DNA of 64,000 nucleotides from Clostridia bacterium (GCA_017404545.1 JAFRCC010000015.1:1-64000); one strand, 5' to 3'; counted from the first letter of the stretch, positions 1 through 7,727 are shown. Notes: generated by a model not told the origin, from the sequence alone. Made by a program: numbers and translations.

Positions 1-29
1 AAAAAAATAAAAATAAAACAAAAAAATAA

Positions 30-70
30 ATCTTGAGCCTGCCTCCGCGGCGAGCGGATCAACTCAAGAT
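30..70 (-). terminator. Hairpin, probable minus-strand terminator
   Basis: ATCTTGAG (30-37) pairs with CTCAAGAT (63-70), with an inner TCCGC/GCGGA pair. On the minus strand the hairpin is followed by a T-rich run (29-1). It lies downstream of the minus-strand gene cluster ending at 160. The GC-rich core stands out from the very AT-rich surroundings. Confidence 0.55.
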
Positions 71-159
71 TATACATAGGTGAAATTTTTGCGACTAAAA
101 TAAGCTATGCTTTTTAGTGAAATTTTCTTAAATTATTGACATTTGTAATATTGCTATAT

Positions 160-354
160 CTATTCAATCACAAGTTTCACATATTCTCCATCTACTTTAT
201 TATAAACATGCTTTCCAATAATCGTTAGTAGATTTTCAATTTCTTCAATATTATCACTTACAAACTCTACATATGAGTTAACAGGGTCTTCTTCATTTTC
301 TTTTTTATAATTATCTCCACAATAACATCCAAATTTGTCTAATATATCCTCCAA
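160..354 (-). CDS. Hypothetical small acidic protein in immunity-like cluster
   Basis: A 64-codon minus-strand frame, acidic, with two Cys near the N-terminus. I do not recognise the family. The only in-frame start is TTG at 354 and I see no convincing ribosome binding site before it, so this may be the 3' part of an older gene rather than an intact one. It is last in a row of four small minus-strand genes (390-773, 796-1410, 1482-2153) that resembles an immunity-gene array behind a polymorphic toxin. Function unknown. Confidence 0.4.
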   Translation of the reverse strand: MEDILDKFGCYCGDNYKKENEEDPVNSYVEFVSDNIEEIENLLTIIGKHVYNKVDGEYVKLVIE

Positions 355-389
355 TGGATATAATTTTAGAAATATGTATAATTGTATGT

Positions 390-773
390 TTACATTCCAT
401 ATATAAGTGGCACATCTATGGCTAAAGATGAATCAATATTATCCAGTACTTGCTCAAATATTGTATTTTTTATTGTTTCTCTTAATGACTTTTTCATTTC
501 ATCACTTTTATTACCTAAATAATATCTAATAATCGCAAGTTTAACATATTCTATAAATTTTTCATAAAACAATTTATATGTATTCCCCTCAAAAGTTTCA
601 AATCTATAATAATCTTTATTATTTTCTGTTTCAAAATAACAACAACAAAGTTCTTCAATCCAATCTTCTTTTTTATCAATTGCTTTAATAAATTTTTCAA
701 ATTCGGAAACTGAAATTGAATTTATTAGTAAAATTATATACTCATCAGCATCACTACTTAAAAATAAATTCAT
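390..773 (-). CDS. Hypothetical protein, possible immunity protein
   Basis: About 127 residues, cytoplasmic, with an acidic, aromatic-rich sequence and a Cys triplet near residue 43. No family recognised. I place the start at the ATG at 773 because GAGGAGGAG lies 6-7 bases upstream; a longer frame to 791 needs a TTG that overlaps this ribosome binding site. It follows the SUKH-like gene (796-1410) with about 22 bases between, so they are probably cotranscribed. Context (small, acidic, in a row downstream of a toxin C-terminal remnant) suggests an immunity role, which is inference only. Confidence 0.55.
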   Translation of the reverse strand: MNLFLSSDADEYIILLINSISVSEFEKFIKAIDKKEDWIEELCCCYFETENNKDYYRFETFEGNTYKLFYEKFIEYVKLAIIRYYLGNKSDEMKKSLRETIKNTIFEQVLDNIDSSLAIDVPLIYGM

Positions 774-795
774 TGATTTACTCCTCCTCAAACCT

Positions 796-1410
796 TTATA
801 AATATTCTCTTATAAATTTTTCTAATGATTCTTGTCCGTCATCGTGTCCTATTATTGAATATGAATCTACATATTCATCATCTATTGCTTTAATCACAAA
901 AAATGGTTTCGTAGTTATTCCTAATTTTAAAAGTTCATAAATTTTTTTAGGGTCTTTTTCAAATTTATGTTGTTCAATAAATTTATTCATGATTTTCTTG
1001 TGTTCATATTCTTCATTTATCCTATTAAAATTATTTATGAAATCTTCTTCATCCTTTAATCTTATATAACTACATTTCAAGGTAGAAACTATGTTCATAA
1101 ATTCATCTATGTTTCTAGCAACTATTCCACATTCTCCTTCTGTGCCAATATAACCAACTAGTTCGTCGTTTAAAAGTGTCCATAATGCTCCTGTTCCTTC
1201 TCTAGCAAAAGGTTTTAAATTATAATTTGTTTCTCCTGGTCCCATCAAATCCTCAAGCCAATTTTCATCGTTTTCTAAATCTTTTATCCACTCTGGTCCA
1301 TATAATTCTATATCACATTCAAAAAATGCATCATTTAATTCCTTATTATCATATATTTCATCTAGATATTTACTTACTTCTTTAGGTAAATTTGTATCTT
1401 CATATTTCAT
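796..1410 (-). CDS. SUKH (SMI1/KNR4)-like immunity protein
   Basis: About 204 residues. The stretch around residues 70-110 (a G-x-G-x-L-W element, then LVGYIGTEGEC and a following 'ARNIDEFM' segment) resembles the SUKH/SMI1-KNR4 fold, in which a strand pair carrying a G-E-G turn is followed by a helix ending in an 'L/F-x-x-F-L/M' element. SUKH proteins are typical immunity proteins of bacterial polymorphic toxins and neutralise nuclease toxin domains in the producing or neighbouring cell. Start at ATG 1410 is set by AAGGAG eight to nine bases upstream; the longer frame begins at a TTG inside that region. It is the third gene of the minus-strand array. Family call is moderate; partner toxin is not preserved nearby except for a 41-codon remnant at 2260-2403. 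Confidence 0.55.
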   Translation of the reverse strand: MKYEDTNLPKEVSKYLDEIYDNKELNDAFFECDIELYGPEWIKDLENDENWLEDLMGPGETNYNLKPFAREGTGALWTLLNDELVGYIGTEGECGIVARNIDEFMNIVSTLKCSYIRLKDEEDFINNFNRINEEYEHKKIMNKFIEQHKFEKDPKKIYELLKLGITTKPFFVIKAIDDEYVDSYSIIGHDDGQESLEKFIREYL

Positions 1411-1481
1411 AATCGCTTTCTCCTTATTCTTCAAATTGTTTTTTCAAATTTTTAATAAATTTAAAATATCTTTGTTTATAT

Positions 1482-2153
1482 TTATTCTATATAGTTCTCC
1501 ATTAACTTATTATCCATTATATATTTCCAATTATTTCTATTAATCATCCAAGTTTTAACACCTTCCATTCTTAAACAAGTATGATCTCCTATTTCTAATC
1601 TATGATTTAACTCTTCTCCAATTTTTACATATATTTCTCTTTCCTCAACTGGAATATCCAAATATATTTTCTTTATTTTTTCTTTCACCTTACTAATTCC
1701 TAGATTGTCTACCAGAAAATCAATACGAACATTATAATCCTCAAACAATTCGTTATATAAATATTCTGTCGCAGACATAAAATCAGTTTCAAATTTATTG
1801 CATAAATCAACAACCCTGTCTAATTCTTTCTTTAATTCATCATACGTAGTCTTCCAACTGTTTTCAGTTGATATGTCATACCAACCTGATTTTGGACGAA
1901 TATTTTTTTCTGCTATTACATTATCAACGCGATTTTTTCCATATTTTTTATACATTAATACAAATGATGCCTCTATATCAATTATTTCATAAGATTTATT
2001 CCATTTACTCGAAAAAAAATCAATCTCAAATACTAAATTATTTACAACCTTTTTTAAACACTTTTGACTCTTTAAATATTTAAAAGATGTTTCTTCGGCT
2101 AATGCTGTATATAATTTGTCTTGTGCTTCTTCAACTGTAAATTTCTTTTCCAT
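1482..2153 (-). CDS. Hypothetical protein, first gene of immunity-like array
   Basis: About 223 residues. The N-terminal half has alternating charged helix and strand segments (residues 20-70, with a 'FEIDFFSSKWNKS' stretch) that vaguely recall DUF4304-type domains found with toxin-immunity loci, but I cannot assign it firmly. No signal peptide or membrane segment. ATG 2153 is preferred over an upstream TTG (2171) because GAAGGGCGG precedes it. It is the gene nearest to the toxin-like C-terminal remnant (2260-2403), 106 bases downstream of it, which is the usual place for the cognate immunity gene. Confidence 0.5.
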   Translation of the reverse strand: MEKKFTVEEAQDKLYTALAEETSFKYLKSQKCLKKVVNNLVFEIDFFSSKWNKSYEIIDIEASFVLMYKKYGKNRVDNVIAEKNIRPKSGWYDISTENSWKTTYDELKKELDRVVDLCNKFETDFMSATEYLYNELFEDYNVRIDFLVDNLGISKVKEKIKKIYLDIPVEEREIYVKIGEELNHRLEIGDHTCLRMEGVKTWMINRNNWKYIMDNKLMENYIE

Positions 2154-2259
2154 AATATTACCGCCCTTCAAAAATTATATTATTTTGATGTTTACTATAA
2201 TTTATCTAAACGCTATTTATGTATAATATATCACAATAATAAACTTTTTGTAAAGCACT

Positions 2260-2403
2260 CTATCGTTTGCCAAACCAATCAAAACCGGAGCTCCTGCCAT
2301 TTCTAATTATTTCTTTTATTTCTGGTTTTGACAAATCTCCAAATGTCTTTGTAGCTCGTTTAAATCGATAAAATTTTGACATATTTTCTTTTGAAATGAA
2401 AAA
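2260..2403 (-). pseudogene. Remnant of a toxin C-terminus
   Basis: On the minus strand a frame of about 47 codons is open from just after a stop at 2404-2406 to TAG at 2260. The last ~41 residues, from the only ATG (2382), are basic and end in 'GFDWFGKR' before the stop, after a helix 'SKPEIKEIIRNGRS'. This reads like the tail of a secreted nuclease-type toxin. There is no ribosome binding site and no room for an N-terminus. Four small genes follow on the same strand. I infer a truncated polymorphic toxin whose immunity genes outlived it. Confidence 0.4.
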
Positions 2404-2468
2404 TTAGCGGACTTCTAGTGTATAAAAAAATAATAATTACATGAGGTTTGATTTCCTGTTCACTAGAT

Positions 2469-2644
2469 ACTATCGGCAGGATAGTGATGCAGGGTGCATC
2501 ACATAAACACATAGAAAGACAAGCTTTCTAGTTCTCTGCTAATAATTAAACTGTTCTGCAAAAATGCAGTACTCTCCATTATGGAGAACGCTACTTTTTC
2601 TATACAAAATGCAGAACTTTTGCAGTGCTCTACACTATGTAGAG
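2469..2644. repeat. Cluster of six tandem short hairpins
   Basis: Inverted repeats seen directly: ACTATC/GATAGT (2469-2485); GTGATGCA/TGCATCAC with a 3-base loop (2484-2502); TAGAAAG/CTTTCTA (2512-2530); CTGCA/TGCAG (2556-2569); TCTCCAT/ATGGAGA with a 1-base loop (2573-2587); CTCTACA/TGTAGAG (2628-2644). The density is far above the background. It may be a small structured mobile element or an RNA. A 63-codon minus frame across it is produced by the hairpins and is not called as a gene. Confidence 0.6.
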
Positions 2645-2705
2645 TAATCAACCAACTTATTTTATCAATACATAATTTTTTGTAATTCACTTTTATTTAT
2701 ATTTG

Positions 2706-2748
2706 AATGCAAAGAGTCAGCTGTTTTAAGCTGACTTTAATTTGCATT
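2706..2748. terminator. Extended hairpin
   Basis: GTCAGCT (2716-2722) pairs with AGCTGAC (2729-2735), and outside it TGCAAA pairs with TTTGCA. T-rich sequence follows on both strands, so it could stop transcription in either direction, for example from the minus-strand gene ending at 3039. Confidence 0.5.
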
Positions 2749-3038
2749 ATTATTTTCAATTAATACTCTTTCGATTCTATCAGTTATTTACAAAATGATA
2801 TGATTTATTACTCGCACCAATCACAAGCGAGAAACATTTACTTCTAAATTTATTAGACAATCTTAAATGCTGTATTGTCAAGTTTTTCGCATAATAAACT
2901 TAATATTATTATATGTTTTTTTATATGTAAAATTCCAATGAATCCAAATTATTTTCCCAAGCTATTTCTAATTACATTCTAATTTAGACAATACCATATT
3001 GTCATTCAAAACCTTACTATTCCTCACTACCTTCTAAT

Positions 3039-3359
3039 TCACCCGCAACCTTCTGTATCCATAACAAGTGTAGCTACTTTTTCATATTCTCCACTTTCTT
3101 GCAAGTTATGTAATTCAAACACTGCCCCACTATTTCTGTATTCGTTATATGTAATTTTTAAATTATCAAATGATAAGTTGTTTTTGTCTATAAATTGTGC
3201 TACCCCTCTAAAATATGTAAAACACCTAGATAAATCCTTCTTATAAAAATCTTTTTCTCCACCATATAGTTCTGTAGCTATTGCTGAAAAATATTCCTCC
3301 ATCAGAGATGGATACTGCTCGTACAATTCCCAATATGAATTTCCAAATTCATCTTCCAT
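3039..3359 (-). CDS. Hypothetical protein
   Basis: 106 residues, acidic, aromatic-rich, no signal peptide or membrane segment. I do not recognise it. It starts at ATG 3359 only 34 bases after the stop of the upstream gene (3394-3624), so the two are likely translated from one mRNA. The C-terminus ends in 'DTEGCG'. Its size and position inside the accessory region next to an immunity-like array would fit another immunity or accessory protein, but this is context only. Confidence 0.5.
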   Translation of the reverse strand: MEDEFGNSYWELYEQYPSLMEEYFSAIATELYGGEKDFYKKDLSRCFTYFRGVAQFIDKNNLSFDNLKITYNEYRNSGAVFELHNLQESGEYEKVATLVMDTEGCG

Positions 3360-3393
3360 AAGCTTCTTTATTTTTCAAGAAGCATCTAATTCC

Positions 3394-3624
3394 TTAAATT
3401 TTTTTATCCTTTATAACATAACATCCTATGGCACATGTTGTTGCACTATCTAACTTTTCTACAAATTCTATTTTATCAATAGTATTTTTAGCCCTTTCAA
3501 TTAAATCTTCTTGCGAAACAAAATCTCCGAATACTTCCCCAAATTCATTAATTACATTTTCTAAATAACTTAATTCCTTCTCACCCAAACCTTTATCTTC
3601 AAATATCGCTCTTATAGATTCCAT
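3394..3624 (-). CDS. Hypothetical small protein
   Basis: 76 residues from ATG 3624, which has GGAGGAAAA six bases upstream; the frame extends to 3651 but those codons overlap the ribosome binding site. The sequence is acidic and mostly helical, ending with a two-Cys segment ('TCAIGCYVI') before a Lys-rich tail. Family unknown. It forms a two-gene unit with 3039-3359. About 145 bases upstream lies the divergent amidase gene (3770). Confidence 0.5.
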   Translation of the reverse strand: MESIRAIFEDKGLGEKELSYLENVINEFGEVFGDFVSQEDLIERAKNTIDKIEFVEKLDSATTCAIGCYVIKDKKI

Positions 3625-3729
3625 AATTTTTCCTCCGTAAATCATTTGCATAACGTTAAATAATTTTTTTATTCAACTATTCCATCAGATATTTCGTATT
3701 TACCTAAAATTTTTTTACAATAACTCACT

Positions 3730-3759
3730 TAATTTAAGCTAAAAACATATCTTAAATTA
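3730..3759 (+). promoter_or_regulatory. Hairpin overlapping the amidase leader
   Basis: TAATTTAAG (3730-3738) pairs perfectly with CTTAAATTA (3751-3759). The right arm runs into the ribosome binding site (AGGTGA, 3759-3764) of the gene starting at 3770, so the structure could lower its translation. That effect is inferred. Confidence 0.35.
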
Positions 3760-3769
3760 GGTGATATAA

Positions 3770-4237
3770 ATGTATAACAGACAAAAAGTATATGAATACG
3801 CTAAAAAATGGGCGTACAAAAGGAATCCCAAATACTATAACTTTGATTCTATCGGTGGAGATTGTACAAATTTTGCTTCCCAATGTATTTATTCAGGCTA
3901 TAACCAGATGAATTACAATACTGCTAATGGCTGGTATTATATTAATGGAAATAAAAAATCCCCATCATGGACGGGGGTACAGTTTTTATACAATTTTTTG
4001 ATTACAAATAAGAGCATCGGCCCAAAAGGCGTAGTTACTGAAATTAGTAAGTTAGATATAGGTGATATAGTACAACTTAGCTTTAATGGAACAACATATT
4101 CGCACACTCTAGTTGTTGTACAATCTGGAACCTGTGCTGAGGATACTTTAATAGCTGCGCACACATATGATGTATTTGGAAAGAAAGTATCAGAATATGG
4201 TTTCAGTAAGTATAGATGTGTGCATATAATACAATAG
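3770..4237 (+). CDS. Putative amidase (Amidase_6-type, NlpC/CHAP-like)
   Basis: 155 residues. The motif GGDCTNFASQC (residues 29-39) has the catalytic-type Cys32 of the Amidase_6 family (PF12671), and 'YSHTLVVV' supplies the expected His112; a 'GDIVQL' strand precedes it. Such proteins are cysteine peptidase-fold amidases, often acting on peptidoglycan or peptides. There is no signal peptide here, and the usual N-terminal extension seen in spore or surface versions is missing, so this is a single-domain form. Ribosome binding site AGGTGA is six bases before ATG. It stands alone on the plus strand between minus-strand genes. Confidence 0.75.
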   Translation: MYNRQKVYEYAKKWAYKRNPKYYNFDSIGGDCTNFASQCIYSGYNQMNYNTANGWYYINGNKKSPSWTGVQFLYNFLITNKSIGPKGVVTEISKLDIGDIVQLSFNGTTYSHTLVVVQSGTCAEDTLIAAHTYDVFGKKVSEYGFSKYRCVHIIQ

Positions 4238-4329
4238 ACAATAAAAAAATGAATTATAATAATTAAATTAAAATGGAAAAAAGCAATATTTAAAGATTTT
4301 ATAATTTGCAGATATATAGAGTGGTGCAT

Positions 4330-4857
4330 TTAATAAGAATTTCCATACTTATGCCCTTTTCTACACCAGTCAGTAAACTCTTCAAAGCTAAGCTCTTCTT
4401 CTGGCTTTTTATATTCATATATTTCTATTTTGTTTCTATCAAAATCTGGTATTTTATACATTCTTGGAAATCTATCAACTAGCTCATTTAATATTTCTGC
4501 TGTGCTATCATATTTAAATTTAAATTCATCTAAATTCCAACTATTTTCCATCCAATAATATTTACCATCTACTTCCGCAACTGCAATTGTATGTCTTGCT
4601 ATCCTTCCTTCTTCATTGTATATAACTATATAAGTTTTTACTGGGATGTTTTCTTTTTCTAAATAAAATCTAACAAGCTCTACTTGTTCCCAACATGTTC
4701 CAATTTTATATTTAAGTGTGTCTTCTAATTTTTGTAATCTATAATTCTGGATAAAAAAATCTCTTTTAGAGCTCTTATGTACTACTCCATATTTATCTAC
4801 CCAACCATATTCTATTTCTTTCATTTTCTCTAAAATCTGTAATAATTTTTCTTCCAT
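4330..4857 (-). CDS. Transglutaminase-fold (papain-like) protein
   Basis: 175 residues. 'KIGTCWEQVELVRFYLE' (Cys55 at the start of a helix), 'RHTIAVAEVDGKYYWMENSW' (His89 and a downstream Asn/Asp) give the Cys-His-Asp/Asn pattern of the transglutaminase-like superfamily. Bacterial members are mostly proteases, amidases or crosslinking enzymes. No signal peptide, so likely cytoplasmic. Ends at 4330 with the convergent amidase gene ending at 4237. It is one of three transglutaminase-fold proteins in the window (see 39709 and 47069). Substrate unknown. Confidence 0.65.
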   Translation of the reverse strand: MEEKLLQILEKMKEIEYGWVDKYGVVHKSSKRDFFIQNYRLQKLEDTLKYKIGTCWEQVELVRFYLEKENIPVKTYIVIYNEEGRIARHTIAVAEVDGKYYWMENSWNLDEFKFKYDSTAEILNELVDRFPRMYKIPDFDRNKIEIYEYKKPEEELSFEEFTDWCRKGHKYGNSY

Positions 4858-4918
4858 ATTATCACCACTTTCTTTGCCTCATTATATTATAATTAGTGTA
4901 TTTAAACAACAAAAAATG

Positions 4919-4946
4919 GTAGATAAAACATATTCGTTTTATCTAC
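4919..4946 (-). terminator. Rho-independent terminator
   Basis: GTAGATAAAAC (4919-4929) pairs perfectly with GTTTTATCTAC (4936-4946), with A-rich sequence on the left and T-rich on the right, so it works on either strand. It ends the 5946-4980 minus-strand transcript. Confidence 0.8.
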
Positions 4947-4979
4947 TACTTTTTTATATTAGTTAAGTATTTTTGACTA

Positions 4980-5291
4980 TTATTCAATTACAACAGCTGT
5001 ACCTGTAGCTACTACCATTAACATTTGTCCTATTGTTTCGTAGTCAATGTGTACACCTATTATTGCATTAGCTCCAACTTGTGTTGCTCTATCCATCATT
5101 TCTTTAATAGCATCTGCTCTTGCATTTACTAATTCTTCTTCATATTCTGTTACTCTACCACCATAGATGTTTTTGAATGCTGCTGCAAAATCTCTTCCAT
5201 AATCAATACCATTGATTACTTCACCGAATATTATTCCTCTATATTCTTTTATTTCTTTTCCTTTAATTTCGTTAGTCGTAGTAATTATCAT
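4980..5291 (-). CDS. YbjQ/UPF0145 family protein
   Basis: 103 residues, the full length of the YbjQ family (PF01906). It shows the family's hallmarks: an N-terminal 'TTTNEIKGKEIKEYRGIIFGEV', the 'RDFAAAFKNIYGGR' helix, 'A-x-A-IKEM' and 'GANAIIGVHIDYE'. Members form pentameric rings and are annotated as heavy-metal binding, but the physiological role is unsettled. It starts at ATG 5291 with AGGAGGT upstream, 13 bases after the upstream membrane protein (5305-5946), so the two are one operon, ended by the hairpin at 4919-4946. Cytoplasmic. Confidence 0.85.
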   Translation of the reverse strand: MIITTTNEIKGKEIKEYRGIIFGEVINGIDYGRDFAAAFKNIYGGRVTEYEEELVNARADAIKEMMDRATQVGANAIIGVHIDYETIGQMLMVVATGTAVVIE

Positions 5292-5304
5292 TTTAATCTA
5301 CCTC

Positions 5305-5946
5305 CTAATAACCATATTGTTTTCTTAGTTCATCTGCTTTTCTTTGAGCATCTTCTTTAATTTGGTCATAATCATATCCACTTTTCTTTAGCTCTTCTCT
5401 TGCTTTGTCTTCATATTTATCGATTACTTCTTGTCTATCCTCATCTGATCCATTTTGGAATTTCTCTGCATCTTCCTCAAGCTCTTTTTGTGTTACAGTA
5501 CTACTTTCTTGTGTTGTTGTTTTATTATTATTTGTTTTTGTTTCTTCATTTTTTTCTTCTGTTTTTTCCTCTACATTTTCTTCAACTTGCTCTTTATCTT
5601 CTTGAATATTATTTTGTGCTTCTTTAGCATTGTTGATCATTTCTTTTTGTGTTTCTTTTACGTCTTCAATAATAGAAGATTTATCTTCTTTGAAATCTTT
5701 TTCCATTTTATTCATTGTAGAAAAAACATGTACCATTCCAAATATTGTTGTACCAAATATTAATATAAAGAAAATAGCAAATACAATTAAATAAATATTA
5801 ACTGCTCTTTTAGTTCCTTTATTTTCTTTTACATATGTATTTTTTTCTTCTGTACTATTGTTTGGAATATATTTTTCATCTATTCCAACAAATGCTCCGT
5901 TAGTATTCTCTTTATTAGTATAATTAATTTTTTCTTCTTTTTTCAT
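5305..5946 (-). CDS. Membrane-anchored acidic coiled-coil protein
   Basis: 213 residues. A ~45-residue charged N-terminus is followed by one membrane helix (about residues 50-73, 'IYLIVFAIFFILIFGTTIFG'), then a long acidic, Glu/Lys/Asn/Thr-rich helical region predicted to be outside the cell, and a C-terminal charged helix ending 'KQYGY'. Low complexity prevents family assignment. ATG 5946 has GGGAGG upstream. It is cotranscribed with the YbjQ gene. A shared -35-like element (6034-6054) lies about 90 bases upstream and is also found upstream of the gene at 7332. Confidence 0.65.
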   Translation of the reverse strand: MKKEEKINYTNKENTNGAFVGIDEKYIPNNSTEEKNTYVKENKGTKRAVNIYLIVFAIFFILIFGTTIFGMVHVFSTMNKMEKDFKEDKSSIIEDVKETQKEMINNAKEAQNNIQEDKEQVEENVEEKTEEKNEETKTNNNKTTTQESSTVTQKELEEDAEKFQNGSDEDRQEVIDKYEDKAREELKKSGYDYDQIKEDAQRKADELRKQYGY

Positions 5947-6033
5947 TTTCTTTTCCTCCCTTTTATTTCCTTTGTGTGTGCTTCGATTAGCTTAAAATTA
6001 ATTATACGCTTTTCTCATTTTTTCTCTACCAAC

Positions 6034-6054
6034 TATGGTTTGCAATTTGTCAAC
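6034..6054 (-). promoter_or_regulatory. 21-bp element shared by two upstream regions
   Basis: Positions 6034-6054 are identical to 7819-7839. Read on the minus strand each begins GTTGACAAATTGC, so each contains a consensus TTGACA. Each lies about 90 bases upstream of a minus-strand start codon (5946 and 7727). It is probably a common promoter or regulator site. Confidence 0.5.
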
Positions 6055-6063
6055 CGAAATTAA

Positions 6064-6097
6064 CAAGAGCCGTAAAATGTTGATTTTACGGCTCTTG
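6064..6097. terminator. Strong terminator hairpin
   Basis: A 15-bp perfect stem (6064-6078 with 6083-6097, loop GTTG) containing AGAGCCGTAAAAT. It ends the minus-strand transcript of the S51 peptidase gene (6137-6688). Confidence 0.75.
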
Positions 6098-6136
6098 TCT
6101 TTGCTTTATTTTGCTATTTTTATTCTTTTTTTTATA

Positions 6137-6688
6137 TTATTCAAATATCTCCATCGTATTATCTGTAATTAATATAGCTTGATTATTTGTTGAAAATACT
6201 TCATCATCATTAGTTATTGGACCATTATTTGATCCTTTTTCTTGGTGTACTTGTAACTTATTTTTAATAAAATTAAGTCCTGTTTCGTATCTACCACATC
6301 CACAAGTTGATCCTGCACTTACACCTACATATACACCACCATTATCTAAATATTTATATAATAAATCTTTAAATCCAATTTCATCGATTCTTTCAACTAA
6401 ATATTTTGAACTTCCACCACACATATAAATTGCATCATATTTATTAATTTCATCTTCAGAAATTAACCTATGCATATCATATACAGTGATGTTATCCACT
6501 TTTATTCCACAAACTTTGGTTAAGTCTTCGATGCATGCTGGTAATACCATAATAGCATCTACTTCCACAGCAGCTGCTGTAATAAATAATACTTTTATTT
6601 CTTCTACTGGTTTATTTACTAACTCTAAAAATTTATCTGCTACTTTTTTGTTATCAAAACCAGCACTTGTTAATAATATTTTTTTCAT
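6137..6688 (-). CDS. Peptidase family S51 (peptidase E-like)
   Basis: 183 residues. It has the class I glutamine amidotransferase-like fold of S51 peptidases: 'KKILLTSAG' start, 'DAIYMCGGSSKYL' (residues 85-97) and the nucleophile elbow GVSAGS with Ser124, followed by His148 in 'QVHQE'. Family members are alpha-aspartyl dipeptidases or cyanophycinase relatives; this short form fits dipeptidase E-like proteins, substrate unknown. Cytoplasmic. AAAGGAG precedes ATG 6688, 12 bases after the upstream gene's stop (6701), suggesting a small operon 7727-6137. A second, frameshifted S51 gene lies at 43644-44325. Confidence 0.75.
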   Translation of the reverse strand: MKKILLTSAGFDNKKVADKFLELVNKPVEEIKVLFITAAAVEVDAIMVLPACIEDLTKVCGIKVDNITVYDMHRLISEDEINKYDAIYMCGGSSKYLVERIDEIGFKDLLYKYLDNGGVYVGVSAGSTCGCGRYETGLNFIKNKLQVHQEKGSNNGPITNDDEVFSTNNQAILITDNTMEIFE

Positions 6689-6700
6689 TTTTATTCTCCT

Positions 6701-7252
6701 TTAATTAAAACTAAATGTTAAAGTAACATTTCCATTTCCTAATATACTTTTTAATTCATTTTTGTCTTTATTAATTATTTTTCCAATTCTAGTATAGCTC
6801 CATGAATTAGAATCATAAAATACAGATATTTGATTTCCATTATATAAAACAATATCTCCTGGCTCTGTATTTATTGTTTTATCTTCCCTTGTTAAACTAA
6901 AACCGAGATTACCTACTTTTTCAAATCCTCCATATTCTTTTGTTTCAATTGTTATATCATTTTCTCTTAATTTTTCAATAAGTTGTTTTGTTGCTTCATT
7001 ATTTTCAAGTTTAACTACTAATTCACTATTATTAACTTTTAATTTAATTTCACTTATATTCATCTCATTTACCTTATTTTCAATCATGTTATTTTCCTCT
7101 TGATAAATATTATTTATTAATTCATTCTCCATATTTTTGTTTTCTATAATCTCTGTTTTTTTATTTTCAAATATTTTTTTATTTTTTATTAAAATAAAAA
7201 AAATTCCAAATAAAATAATTAATGTTATTAAAATAATAATTATTTTTTTCAA
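6701..7252 (-). CDS. Membrane-anchored cyclophilin-like domain protein
   Basis: 183 residues. An N-terminal hydrophobic helix (residues 3-22) is followed by an Asn/Glu-rich linker and, from about residue 75, a cyclophilin-like domain (PF18050-type): 'GFEKVGNLGFSLTRED', 'GDIVLYNGNQISVFYDSNSWSYTRIGKI'. These small domains share the cyclophilin barrel but usually lack the isomerase active site. Likely anchored outside the membrane. The start is TTG 7252, with AGGAGGAG immediately upstream. Cotranscribed with the S51 peptidase gene. A conserved leader segment (7287-7322) just upstream is also found at 13031-13066. Confidence 0.7.
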   Translation of the reverse strand: MKKIIIILITLIILFGIFFILIKNKKIFENKKTEIIENKNMENELINNIYQEENNMIENKVNEMNISEIKLKVNNSELVVKLENNEATKQLIEKLRENDITIETKEYGGFEKVGNLGFSLTREDKTINTEPGDIVLYNGNQISVFYDSNSWSYTRIGKIINKDKNELKSILGNGNVTLTFSFN

Positions 7253-7286
7253 ATGCTCCTCCTATTTTTTTATTTTCTTATATAAT

Positions 7287-7322
7287 CTATATTTTGAGCT
7301 TTCCACAATACAACATCCTTCC
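7287..7322 (-). repeat. 36-bp copy of a translation-start region
   Basis: Matches 13031-13066 at 34 of 36 positions. At 13031 the segment is the ribosome binding site, GTG start and first codons of a 171-residue protein. Here it gives GGAAGGATG, a GTG and a 14-codon frame ending before the gene at 7252. It is either the remnant of a gene copy or a small leader peptide. Confidence 0.55.
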
Positions 7323-7331
7323 ATTATAAAA

Positions 7332-7727
7332 CTAATTTTTATTTCTAGTATCTTCTTCCCATGGAAAAATTATCCATTTATTAGACTTTTCTTTCCACCA
7401 TATTTCCGGTTTAACTTTTGCACCTTCTTTGTAATACATAGTTGCTATGGTATATCCTTTTTGCCTCCATGCTAGTGCTGTATCTCCACTATCGCAAATA
7501 TCATCAACACATAAACATCCAACCTGTGGTGCTCCAAGATATGGCAAATTATATCTATTAGAAATAATAGCAGCGAAAGTAACTCCTCCTCTTGCTGGTC
7601 CATACACACCAGTAAAATTTTCAAAATTAACCTGAGTAGCTAAAAAATCTATATACTCTTCTACATCATTCCACGTAACATATTCTTTAATAACTGTCAT
7701 TTCATTTTGATCTCTTAAATTATTCAT
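7332..7727 (-). CDS. Phosphoribosyltransferase-family protein
   Basis: 131 residues. The type I phosphoribosyltransferase PRPP-binding motif is seen as 'CLCVDDICDSGDTA' (about residues 71-84), preceded by 'GVYGPARGGVTFAAIIS', the usual phosphate-binding loop, and a flexible loop. Closest in look to Gpt/xanthine-guanine-type or small uncharacterised PRTases; the base substrate cannot be told. A conserved Trp-rich C-terminus ('PEIWWKEKSNKWIIFPWEED') is typical of this small subgroup. Cytoplasmic. GGGAGA precedes ATG 7727. The 21-bp shared element (7819-7839) lies about 90 bases upstream. Confidence 0.75.
   Translation of the reverse strand: MNNLRDQNEMTVIKEYVTWNDVEEYIDFLATQVNFENFTGVYGPARGGVTFAAIISNRYNLPYLGAPQVGCLCVDDICDSGDTALAWRQKGYTIATMYYKEGAKVKPEIWWKEKSNKWIIFPWEEDTRNKN

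Larger units (their letters stand above)
2404..3038. other. Gene-free stretch, hairpin cluster then AT-rich spacer
   Basis: This 635-bp stretch has no credible gene. From 2469 to 2644 it is packed with short inverted repeats (listed separately). 2706-2748 holds one more terminator-like hairpin. 2750-3038 is very AT-rich with no recognisable motif. Confidence 0.6.

Noticed and set aside
2499..2690. 63-codon minus-strand frame in the hairpin cluster
   Set aside because: No ribosome binding site, and the frame is made up of inverted repeats; better explained as structured non-coding DNA.
5400..5763. Leu/Phe/Ser-rich plus-strand frames
   Set aside because: They are antisense to the low-complexity Glu/Lys/Asn region of the membrane protein gene 5305-5946.
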